Shown: positions 55,201-63,303 of the stretch, one piece after another
Position numbering within the stretch: the first letter of the stretch is position 1
Layout of the letters: every line of letters begins with the position of its first letter
Origin: Hyphomicrobiales bacterium
GTDB taxonomy: Bacteria > Pseudomonadota > Alphaproteobacteria > Rhizobiales > Rhizobiaceae
Direction of reading: 5' to 3'
Length of the DNA: 64,000 nucleotides
Assembly (NCBI GenBank): GCA_900472575.1
Contig: UCIV01000027.1
Span: forward strand, 1 to 64,000
Position numbers and translations under genes: made by a program
The notes under the pieces: model-generated
The model's database searches: none
The model's input: only the letters and a program-made list of their open reading frames with translations
What the model was told of the DNA's origin: nothing

Positions 55201-57680
55201 TGCTTCGGCAGGCGGGATTTCTTGCCAGCCAATTCGCAAAGCCCGGTTTCGAGACCTTCTATGAACGGCAGCTGGCAAATCTCTATGCGGGCACCTGGCA
55301 ACGGATCGCCGATCATTATCGCACCGCCACTTTGCCACAACCAGAAAGTGCCCCTGTCTTGCTTCTGGCGCGGCGTGGCGGCCTGTTGCAGGCCTTTTTC
55401 ATGCGCGGCGCGAACGTTGCCGAGGAACCGATTTACGTACGAGACAATGATGACGAGACGGCAGCGAGCCTTGTGGAGGCAGCCGGCAAGCCGATGCTCG
55501 AAATCCGGACGGGTGACAAGCTCCGCCTGGGCCAAATCTTGCAAGCCTTTTACAATGATCGCGTACGCTTGCTGTCAAAAGCCGAATACAGGATTACCAT
55601 CGACGGACGGGACGTTGGTACCGGCGCCATGATCCCGACGGTCAAATGGTGCCCGCGCCTCTCTCTGATGGTGGCCGTCGCTATGGAAGGGGTCAAAGGT
55701 CTCGACGCTCGAAACCTTCCGGTCAACCGCCAGTCCATCCTGGACCGGTTGAACCGCGTCTTGATCCAAACAGGTTCGCGCCTGGGCTTCCGGCTCGATG
55801 ATTTCGCTCACGATGAATTGGAAGGCGGTCCCGAGGCACTTGGTCTGAAGCTTGCTGATGGTCAGGCGGTCATCGTGGTACGAACGGATGAGCCGACGGG
55901 CTGGAACCAGCTCGATCAGTCCCTGGCTGCGCTTTGCGATGCATTGGGGCAACCGGGTCTGGAACAGGCCTTGCGGATCCTGCTGCGTTCTTTGCAAGCC
56001 GATGGTACGGTAATTGGAGAGCCGACTGATCTGGAGAGCGAATTCGATAGGCTCTGCGAGAGCCTTCGCCTCACACCGCGAGCCTGTCGGGTCGTGCGTG
56101 AGACGATGGGTGGGGGACTCGAACGTCATCTGCCGTGGCTACGCGCGTTGTTGTATTTGGCCGGGGGCCAGGCAGCCGTCGACGCCTTTACCGCCGATGA
56201 AGCGGATTGCATTCAGGACGCATCTCGGCTGCGTCAGGCAATCGCGCCTTGGCTTTCGCCTCTGGGATGCGATGCGCAGGAAGCACTCAACGCTTGCCGT
56301 ACTGCGCTATCGGTGTCCGAGCTGCGGGACATGCTGAAGCTCGACTTTGAAGGGATGAATTGGGCGCTCACGGCTGTCGGGCAGGCGCCGGACACTTATC
56401 CGGATATTCATGCCCGCCAAGTCTCAAATCGGGTCAGATCCGTGAGCTTGGCAATTTTCGATGCCCTGCGTGCGACATTCGCGCCGACGATCGCAGGGGC
56501 CACCGCCGCGCCAGCCTACGCCCGCGCTCGCGACGCGGCGTCCGACCTGAGACCAGATCCCGCCTGGGCAATGCGGTGGAAGGAGGTACCCGAGGCGGCT
56601 CTCGATCAGCATATAAACGAGTGGCTCGCCACTCACGGTGCAAAGCCATTCGACGTTGCGCATCCCCACCTTGCCGGGTTGGACGAGGTTCGTCGAGCGA
56701 ACAGTAATGCGCTAAAGGATATCGCTCGCTTAGCGGCCCCCCTTATACGCGCCTGGTGCTCATCGCGAGCGGTGCCGATTCCGGCGCCATGGGCCGCCGC
56801 AGATGGCGGCTTTTCCGATCTGCGTGCGCGCCTCGACGAGGCCGGGGTCATTGATATACTAATATGTGACCAAAACGGCTTGCTCGCCTGGATTGAAAGA
56901 CTCGGCATTTGGCCGGCTAACATGGCACTGACGCTGGATCGTGACGCTCTCGAATTGGGAGATGCGGCTTTGGCGGATGCGCGTGCCAAGGTAGAGGCGG
57001 AAGTGGCGGCCCGTCGCAAGCAAGAGCGCTCGATTGAATTCAACGGCCGGTCCGTCGATCCTGAAGAAACGGATTGGGCGGCGCTGGATGCAGAGCTCAA
57101 GCAGTCTCTTCCGCGAGATTTTTTAAAAACCCCAGTCGGTCAGGGTGCCAGCCTTGCACCAGCACGTCACAGCGGCAGAGGATCCGATGGGGGCGGCCAG
57201 GGCAGGAATTTTCGGACCTCAAGCTATAGCGCCCGCTCCTTCGCTCCATCTGCGAAAACGGACATGATTGGTCGCATGGGCGAACTTGCGGTTCGGCATT
57301 GGCTGCAGGCGCGTATGCCAAAGCAGGATATCGACGCGGCATGGAAATCATCCAATGCCGAAATCTTCACCGGACGAAAGGGGGATGATGGCCTTGGGTT
57401 CGACTTCGAGGTCTCATGGCACCGGCAAACCTGGCAAATAGAAGTCAAAGCCAGCCTCAACGATCCGCGCCTCTTCGAAATGGGAGAGACCGAGGTGAGG
57501 GCTGGAAGGATCGCCGCGCGGACGCGGGCCGGACTGGTCTACTGGATCGCTTATGTCAGCAACCTAGCGGAACCCGCACGAATGCAGGTAGAGATGATCC
57601 CCAATCCTCTGAGCGAAGCTGGCGAAGCTGTGCTTGAACTCGTTGGCGAGGGCCTTCGCTACAGTTTCCGACGGCCGTGA
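52227..57680 (+). CDS. Giant Hsp90/sacsin-like ATPase with C-terminal DUF3883-type nuclease domain
   Basis: An 1,817-residue protein. The N-terminal GHKL ATPase has the N box LIELIQNAHD (Asn47), a degenerate G1 (LYVANGGAPF) and G2 GNKGLGFRSIRH near 107. The middle 1,400 residues are unassigned. The C-terminal domain starts near 1680 (MIGRMGELAVRHWL) and has GLGFDFEVSW and WQIEVKAS, a PD-(D/E)XK-like core of the DUF3883 type. The start shown is a weak TTG. The same frame is open and family-like back to about 52080 (IGWGKDEPGGFARWWVIAASD) with no ATG, GTG or TTG, so the true start is unclear. It is divergent from the methylase operon. Confidence 0.88.
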   Translation: MRKIRGFEGTIDDDGEYLSKIYSTASSISEQIAADYHGRFLIELIQNAHDVHGDARMDGQIEVLFDAGAGTHGILYVANGGAPFAKSNVEALSDLGLSSKPPGQAIGNKGLGFRSIRHICDVPEIYSQEPGHTGADRFYGYCFRFANDDDLASMTSGTRALELARKDLPPFHVPVWLGVQPPEILAFARRGFSTVIALPVRDARAAAAVLAEIEALRGVGAPMLLFLTRLELLHVHVKGVDGAQADPLLLTRREFALANAPTGFVIADLGSAGRYLIARKAVDETAMIEAITLGINQTQLHSHWNEWDGDGEVALAVPLDETADISSRLYTYLPMGEQARAPFRGYLHGSFFPTANRKGLDGKVRLNAMLLEKAADLAAQTVAWLVTENLHEAGGLTAAERARCAVDVMTWDKVQSFETDEDLSSRVANAIATALGVAAFADAPVAPVLSFGDLDQATISWRSPRVSRRWIQGGQTFSLVVAARQAKNVGTWPLWPGLDQRTDAFIGFLKAQIVGYVETPSAAERVGLAVEVAASMQGDEHHSPTAWTAYYKELPEFVGSGGNALAEKLILQCDDGQLRPAMSTVSPSEDTVTSGRRRVRRLGRAAVFAPPARKGPGDDEACDLSPPSALAENFAFLSDQLDWYAELADARNFLLRHKLILEFDRENILSQIARVLRDDSRHQTRAAGLRWAFQIWRRPHGKGRGVSLPTNLRLYVPTMNHGFIAAEDAVFSGDWPDETRGRLLERFLAAAPSDCPDLEDVARRRLAGPDHYAFKIGSSALWTDFLRELGVQRGLHPVQKTVSGTHRGHTLDGPSFWRGQGLTEAAAVAWRASIASTKPSPLIGSSAYSISGNLQWMPGQWDLERFDREALECYALLVIGWLGEPLPEAWSLTIRHSFFVQADVRQWPTPLSVFLRNAEWIPALEPTSNGSQAVSVSPSQIWMAAESGDRFPFYLRRPAVPVMRALDKASTVHMAAIRQHTMLSVLDDSATLLRQAGFLASQFAKPGFETFYERQLANLYAGTWQRIADHYRTATLPQPESAPVLLLARRGGLLQAFFMRGANVAEEPIYVRDNDDETAASLVEAAGKPMLEIRTGDKLRLGQILQAFYNDRVRLLSKAEYRITIDGRDVGTGAMIPTVKWCPRLSLMVAVAMEGVKGLDARNLPVNRQSILDRLNRVLIQTGSRLGFRLDDFAHDELEGGPEALGLKLADGQAVIVVRTDEPTGWNQLDQSLAALCDALGQPGLEQALRILLRSLQADGTVIGEPTDLESEFDRLCESLRLTPRACRVVRETMGGGLERHLPWLRALLYLAGGQAAVDAFTADEADCIQDASRLRQAIAPWLSPLGCDAQEALNACRTALSVSELRDMLKLDFEGMNWALTAVGQAPDTYPDIHARQVSNRVRSVSLAIFDALRATFAPTIAGATAAPAYARARDAASDLRPDPAWAMRWKEVPEAALDQHINEWLATHGAKPFDVAHPHLAGLDEVRRANSNALKDIARLAAPLIRAWCSSRAVPIPAPWAAADGGFSDLRARLDEAGVIDILICDQNGLLAWIERLGIWPANMALTLDRDALELGDAALADARAKVEAEVAARRKQERSIEFNGRSVDPEETDWAALDAELKQSLPRDFLKTPVGQGASLAPARHSGRGSDGGGQGRNFRTSSYSARSFAPSAKTDMIGRMGELAVRHWLQARMPKQDIDAAWKSSNAEIFTGRKGDDGLGFDFEVSWHRQTWQIEVKASLNDPRLFEMGETEVRAGRIAARTRAGLVYWIAYVSNLAEPARMQVEMIPNPLSEAGEAVLELVGEGLRYSFRRP

Positions 57681-57956
57681 CTTGCGGTGACTTTCGCGAG
57701 GTCGTGATCACGCGCAGTTATCAGGAGCTTATCGCCGCAGTGAGGTCCCGCGGCCTCTTTCACTGGTCCAATTTGGGCTCCAGCTACCGAAGCAGACCGT
57801 CAGCGTCGAACTCGTCCGAGCCAAGTAGCTTGCTGGCGGCATCGGTCTGGCTTTCGACCGTCTTTGGCTTCTTCGCCGCCTTCTTCAAAGAACGGGTAAG
57901 TTTCGCCCGGTAGGCGGCTTGTCTTGTTCCGACCCCGATATCTGGAACGGAACGAC

Positions 57957-58489
57957 TCAATACCCCATCATCCGCTTCATGAAAACAGCCGTATCGGTTA
58001 GCTTCCTTTGTTCAGTGTTCATCATGCCGGGGACCACCATTTCCTTGAGCAGCCTTGTCTCCTGTTTGTTGATCAAGTTCTTATTTCGCTGCAGCGCGTG
58101 CGAAATCAAAAGCTTTTCGAGGTAGGAAACGTCACGATGTCGCGACGTCGATGGCGCGGAGTACGCCCGCTTACCTTCTGTGAGGCGGACGTAGAAAAAG
58201 AGGAGCGGTGTGCCTTTGCTAACCGAAAGCAACGCCGCTTCATATTTGTTCAGCTTGTCGACGGTCAAATACTCGCGTTTAAATGACTGCCTCTCCGCCT
58301 TACCCACATACCAAGGCTTGATGCCGCCCCGGTTCGGATCGCGAACACATAACATCCGCAGGCGTCACCAAGCCCAGGATCCCAGGCTTCGACGCCTTCC
58401 CAGAATCCCGCGCGTTGGTCGGCGTCCCAGAGTGCAATAGCCCCATCTACTCGGGGAAGGTCATGCCCCCCAACCGGATAATACCGCAT
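57957..58489 (-). pseudogene. GIY-YIG-like nuclease-domain protein, frameshifted
   Basis: Upstream frame (from 58489): an N-terminal region, then DACGCYVFAIR. Downstream frame (to 57957): GGIKPWYVGKAERQSFKREY, a GIY-YIG-like continuation with DKLNKYEAALL. The two join if one base is lost or gained near 58,335, within GGGGCGGC-type sequence. If that shift is real, the gene is broken; a sequencing error would restore a protein of about 175 residues. Confidence 0.65.
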
Positions 58490-58644
58490 GCACGCCCCTT
58501 ATTGTGAGTCCGCAATCCGAACACTTCAGCATTGTCTTGCTGCTGCCGCAATCTGTTCCAAGCAGGGCAAAGACGGCCTTCGCCAACCGATCCCAGCATA
58601 GGATCTTGAAGCCGGCAGCGCGCCATCGCACGCCGCCTTGGAGG

Positions 58645-58876
58645 AGCCAGCAACATCGGCAAGAAAGAACATGACCGGTTAGGGCCCGCGCAAAAAATGT
58701 TTGATCGGAAGCTCGAGAACCGACCCATCTCGTCAAAACTGTCGGAGCTGATGGCGAAGCCGTTGGCGTCGGCTGAGGTGGCAAAAATACTTGAGATGAC
58801 GCTGCAAGCGGCGCGCGGATCGTTTCGGAGCTTGGCTTGCGCGAGGTGACGGGGAGGGCAAAGTTTCGGGCGTGAG
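58645..58876 (+). pseudogene. Degenerate 3' copy of the RHE_PE00001-type gene
   Basis: This stretch aligns with 38229-38477, the 3' part of the intact gene. Shared strings include AAAGAACATGACCG-like, TCAAAACTG, GCCGTTGG and the end GTGACGGGGAGGG, TTTCGGGCGTG. It has several small deletions and is not translatable as one frame. The copies lie in the same orientation and flank the defence island. Confidence 0.75.
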
Positions 58877-58903
58877 GAATGATGTGATTATCCAATCTCC
58901 CTT

Positions 58904-58933
58904 CCTTGAGGCCGGCGAGGACCAGCCTCAAGG
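58904..58933. terminator. Inverted repeat, possible terminator
   Basis: CCTTGAGGC (58904-58912) and GCCTCAAGG (58925-58933) are perfect inverted copies with a 12-nt loop, 28 bp after the RHE_PE00001 remnant. No T-run follows, so termination is uncertain. Confidence 0.35.
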
Positions 58934-59121
58934 TGTGGGCTGGATTTGTTGGTATTGGGACTGCACGGATGCAACCTCCGCAACTTGAGCTGATGGCGGG
59001 CGTGCCGAAGCTTCGCGACTTCATGCAGCTCGTTTGGCATCCGAACGGCTTTCTAAAAGCCTACCCGGCGATGTAGCCCGATTCGAAGGCCCGCCTACCT
59101 TTGTATCGCCGCCGCTCCGGT

Positions 59122-59904
59122 TCAGCCTTCCAGCTCGTTCAAAAGTCGCTCGGCAAATGCGTGGAACTTCAAAATGTCGTCGACGAAGCTCGGCAAATTC
59201 CCCGTTCGGAATTATCCCCATGCCGGCCCTCTCAAGAGCGTTTTGCTATCGCAGCGACTTACATCTTGGGAGCAGCGGCCACCAGAATGTTGGGCGTCTC
59301 GCTCGAATGGCGATCGCCCCCGATCGTACCGCCGTTGCATGAACTGATCGGGGTGGCCCCGGCCGCCGACAAGGCGAACACCGCGGCTGCGATGCCAGGA
59401 TCGAACCATGTAAGTTCACTCCCTTCCGACATTTGCTCGTCGAGTATCGCGGACGCTGCGTCGGTCCTCCAACTGGCCTCGGCGAGTTGACTCAGCAAAT
59501 CATGCTCCTGGTAGAAGATCAGACGCGCATCTTTAAGGGTCCACCCCCTCATGTCAGCATAGCTCAGATTCAGCGCGATCCCGTCCTCCGATCCGGCTCG
59601 GCCCTCGTCCAAAGCGGCGAGCGTGGAAAGATCGACGGTGCGGCGGATTAAGACGTCCACGAGCGGTGGTTCGATTCGTATTCCATGCGCATGCTCCTCA
59701 AACGGGGCGGGCGGGCTCGAAGAGACCGCAATGCCGTGGGCGACGGTAGCGTGAAAAGCGTTGCCAGCGCGCCAGGTGGGCGATCAGTTCGTCGCCGACC
59801 GACCTCGCGGTCTCCCTCGGCAATCGCCACTCTAAGTAATATACGCGACCCGACATCGCGACAGCGAATTCATCGACGATCGCGTGAAGGAGGGATACGG
59901 GCAT
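59122..59904 (-). pseudogene. Conserved hypothetical gene, multiply frameshifted
   Basis: Four frame segments join into one ancestral protein of about 260 residues. They are MPVSLLHAIVDEFAVAMSGR (from 59904), then EPPLVDVLIRRTVDLSTL and FDPGIAAAVFALSAAGATPI with SSCNGG (59660 region), then GMGIIPNGEFAEL, then SFVDDILKFHAFAERLLNEL to a stop at 59122. The AAGATPxxSCNGG stretch is shared by a bacterial family of unknown function, from memory. At least three frame breaks make it a dead gene. Confidence 0.6.
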
Positions 59905-60075
59905 GCAGGCGAACAGGTGTCGTTTGCCCAAGGCTTCCAGTACTGAATGGCCGCCGGTATCGATCGATCGAATGGTCGTCTCGCCGCTGGCCGCGAAAGG
60001 AGATGTTCGGAGACATGGCCGAACGCCGTTAAGCGGAATGGGTCCACAAGCACATCAGCCGATGTGCGGAGAAGC

Positions 60076-61512
60076 CTATAGAAGACCCAGATGTTGCAAG
60101 GTGGCCGCCGGCCATCCCACATTGCAGCGCCTGTCGGAATCAAGGCGATACGTCAGGATTCGAATGTCGTGGGAGGACAGCGCGTCGACGAAAATTTTTG
60201 CTACGTCACCAGGAAGGAGAAGGACCAATTCCGCATCCACGAGCATTGGAATGATTTGCCGGTAGAGGAGAAGTTGCCCCACGCCGGTATAGATGTCGGC
60301 CGCCGTCGTCGTGGTCTTAATCTCAATCAGGACGGACCTCGATTTGAGATGCAACAGGCCGTCGACCTCGTAGCCTCTGGCATGACGCGGTTTCCTGAGT
60401 TCACCTCCCTTCTCCCGTGCAAGGCTTTCCAAGGCCTCCCAAACCTCGCCTTGTTTCCTCCGAACTTCGCGTTCGGAGGTTTCCGACCCAGGGATAATAT
60501 AGGACTGCGCGATCTCGGGAGCGCCGAAAAGCTCGACCTCGACGGCGGGGAGAGACGAGCCGCCGCTGCGGGCCAGCGCACAACGGGCGACGAACTCGAG
60601 CGTGCCGAGCGGCTTCGCGGCCGCGAAATCTATCATCTCAACGGCATACCACGGTCTCTCACGGTCGCTGAGATGAACGCTCTTCAATCCCGTGAGGTCG
60701 CGAAATCGGTCGCCGTCGATACGCTCGCTGAGTTGGTTTTCATGCAGCGTCCCCTGTCTCAGCAACCAACGCCTCTTCAACGGATCGATCGCGATCGTTG
60801 AAAGGCCGTCTTCACGCTTGGGAGATCTCGGAGGATTGATCTCCACGATCCAGTCCTTTCCCCGCCGACCTTCGGCAAAGCGCGCTATCGGTACGCCATT
60901 TACAAGACGGGGGCCGATCTTCACCCGGACATTGTGCGTGGCGAAATACCATGTCTCCTTCCCGACTTGCTCTCCTGTCCGAAGCATTTCCAACCACCGA
61001 GTAAATCCTGCCGTCGTTTCGCCCGGAGCCATCTGCATCGGCTCAATGTTTCCGCCGAACCCGTTTTCAAGATAAGCGTGCAGAGTGGAGACGTCGTATG
61101 CGGCCGGCGTCGACAGGTCGAGACGAAGCCTTCTTGTTTGATTAACGCCGCTCTTTCCTGTCTTGTCTTGGGCCTTACGCGCACCGGGAACTTTGAGCGA
61201 GGCAGCCTCGCGGCGGATCCTGCTGCACAAATCGCGTGCGTCCACGTCGGTAAGAAATATCTTCTCGGCCGGACCTACCCTGCGCTTCTCCGGTTCGAGT
61301 TCTTGTGCGAAGCTGCTGTCAAGATATGCGCCGTTGAGCGAGGCCGAGATGGACGAGAGTCTCCGGATCAGGATTTCCAAGCCCCGACCGTAGTCTCTAT
61401 TCAAACGGTTTTTTCCTGATCCACCATCAGCTTTGAAAACGAGAGTGAAGTTCGAACCTTCTCCTACCAGTTCGAATGTCGCTTCGACGGGTTGGCCGTA
61501 TTCCGAGATCAT
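60076..61512 (-). CDS. PD-(D/E)XK nuclease-fold protein linked to mcrC
   Basis: This 478-residue protein has an unassigned N-terminal 350 residues. The C-terminal nuclease-like core has Asp in GYEVDGLLHL, Glu-Ile-Lys in VLIEIKTTTT and GVGQLLLYRQ. The ATG at 61512 overlaps the mcrC stop by four bases (ATGA) and is preferred to a start 45 bp upstream. It was the third gene of the McrBC-type operon. It appears intact, but its partners are destroyed. Confidence 0.75.
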   Translation of the reverse strand: MISEYGQPVEATFELVGEGSNFTLVFKADGGSGKNRLNRDYGRGLEILIRRLSSISASLNGAYLDSSFAQELEPEKRRVGPAEKIFLTDVDARDLCSRIRREAASLKVPGARKAQDKTGKSGVNQTRRLRLDLSTPAAYDVSTLHAYLENGFGGNIEPMQMAPGETTAGFTRWLEMLRTGEQVGKETWYFATHNVRVKIGPRLVNGVPIARFAEGRRGKDWIVEINPPRSPKREDGLSTIAIDPLKRRWLLRQGTLHENQLSERIDGDRFRDLTGLKSVHLSDRERPWYAVEMIDFAAAKPLGTLEFVARCALARSGGSSLPAVEVELFGAPEIAQSYIIPGSETSEREVRRKQGEVWEALESLAREKGGELRKPRHARGYEVDGLLHLKSRSVLIEIKTTTTAADIYTGVGQLLLYRQIIPMLVDAELVLLLPGDVAKIFVDALSSHDIRILTYRLDSDRRCNVGWPAATLQHLGLL

Positions 61513-62425
61513 GCCGCGGATTCCTGATTGCCACCATTTCCTATGACGGAGAGCCAAGTGGGCGCCGTCCGCGAGTGCAAATCGAACGGCAAGACGTGGA
61601 GGCGGAGATCCCGGGAAAAGTTGAACTGACCCGGTACTTCGGGAAACTCATCGATCCTCGGATACATCAAAAACATGTCCCCCGATCCCTGCAAGTATTT
61701 CTGACCATATGCGAAAAGCTGGTAGAAGTCCGCCTGCGACAGTCCAAAATTCGCGCTTCGGTCGCGATTTAACCGCTTCCATTTCGCATCAATGATCCAT
61801 CTCTGCGCCTCGGTATGCACCAACATGTCGGGTTTCAACCGAAACCATTTCTCCGCGCTGAGGGAGCAAAGGTGATATCGATTCGGTTGCCAAACGGACT
61901 TGAAGCCCGTCTCGAGCGAGGCCGACACCGAAGAAAAGACATACCGTTCGAACAGCCGTTCCATCGGAAACAGCATGCTCATTCCTCTCCGTTCGCCGAG
62001 CGTAGCGAACGGCAGCCGATGGGTGAGCATAAGTTCGGCCAGCGGCTTCACGCGTCGATAATCGGCGAGTTGTCTCCCTCGCTCCCATTTACCGAGGTCG
62101 GAGCCGACGTTTCCGCTTTCCGGGACGTCGCCGAGAAGAGCCGACAGTTCTCTGGATCGGCGCCAATTTTCCGACGAGGTCGTATTGCGGGCGACATGTT
62201 CGACAGTGGACCGCAAGATCCGGTTTTCCGGCCGGTCCAGCGAATATTCGTCTAACTGGACGCTGAATTGATGAAGTCCGCCGGCTGCACCGATCTGCTT
62301 TGCGACGTCAAGTCTTCCCCGCAAACAGGCCTCTCTCGTCTCGATGATTGTATAGCCGGATCGGAGGCCCCGCCTGATCAGTTCCGAAGCTTCGTCGAGG
62401 AATGCGGCCGCAAACCACTCGGTCA
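61509..62425 (-). pseudogene. mcrC: mcrC, 5' truncated by deletion
   Basis: The C-terminal two-thirds of an McrC-family protein is intact: AFLDEASELIRRGL, CLRGRLDVAKQI, VQLDEYSLDRPENRIL, and the nuclease core KPDMLVHTEAQRWIIDAKWK followed by LSQADFYQLFAYGQKY. Upstream of about 62425 the frame (open to 62459) reads out-of-frame mcrB sequence, so the McrC N-terminus is gone. In intact systems McrC carries the nuclease that cuts modified DNA with the McrB GTPase. Confidence 0.85.
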
Positions 62426-63153
62426 TCCAACCATGTTGCAAATGCCCATGCATCTTCAAGCAACGACAGCTGCATTTCAGGTGAGAGCAACTTGAAGGAC
62501 ATCAGGGCACGAATGAAGAACCCCAATTCACGTGGCCTATGGTTCATAAAGCCTGGTCCGCCGGAGCCGAGACCCTTTAGGACGTTGTCGGAAAGAAGTC
62601 GCTCGGCCCGTTCACCTTCAAGCGGCGCCCCCGACCATGCCCATGCTTTGCCTATGCCTTCGCGCTTCGAATGGGGACCCATGTTGTTGGGGAAGAGGTA
62701 CAGAATCCACAGGATCTCGGACAGCAATTTGCAGGCGTTCGGAGATGCCCCTTTAAACTTCTTCGTCAACTTCTCATAAAATCCGCCGACGCCGCCTTCG
62801 AACGCCCCGCTGAAGCGTTCGGCGACTTCCGCGAGCCCTTCGTGGGACCAGAGGTGGTCCGGTCCGAAAAGCGATCCCTCGTTCTTCAGGCAGCGGTCTC
62901 TCCATTCCGTCGCCGCCTCCAACGTGGTTTCTGAATTTGGATGAAATGGGCTGTAGCGCGACATGTCTTCTCCCAGGTGTCGGTCGCCATATCCATAGGA
63001 TGCCTGAGTTAAATATCGCTTAGGTACCCGGACCGACAGTGATATAACTCCGGTCTTACTAGTAATGTAATCTCGGGGGCGAGTAAGCCGCGTCTGCATT
63101 TGGTCGGTTGCGTATGACGGTCTTACTTCAAGTAAAAATGCCGAGTTCTTCAC
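62420..63153 (-). pseudogene. mcrB-like 5' fragment
   Basis: About 245 residues of an McrB-type N-terminal domain: LLSEILWILYLFPNNMGPHSK, WAWSGAPLEGER, GLGSGGPGFMNHRPRELGFF and EDAWAFATWLDD. The similarity ends at about 62425, exactly where mcrC begins in another frame. The whole AAA+ GTPase domain, including Walker A, is missing. The original frame runs on to a stop at 62308 through out-of-frame mcrC sequence. Confidence 0.8.
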
Positions 63154-63303
63154 AAAACACTTCCTTTGCTGCTCTCGATGGTAATATTCTTGGCGCGGGA
63201 TGTAACTTCACGTTGATTCGGTGGGCAGATTAAAGTGAATGCTGTCAATGAGATAGCCGCTAGCTCTGGTGAGCAGTCCAGCAGTTCATTAGGATCTGCC
63301 GAT

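Noticed and set aside
58461..59024. 187-codon minus-strand frame over the RHE_PE00001 remnant
   Set aside because: It is antisense to the recognisable remnant and has no family resemblance.
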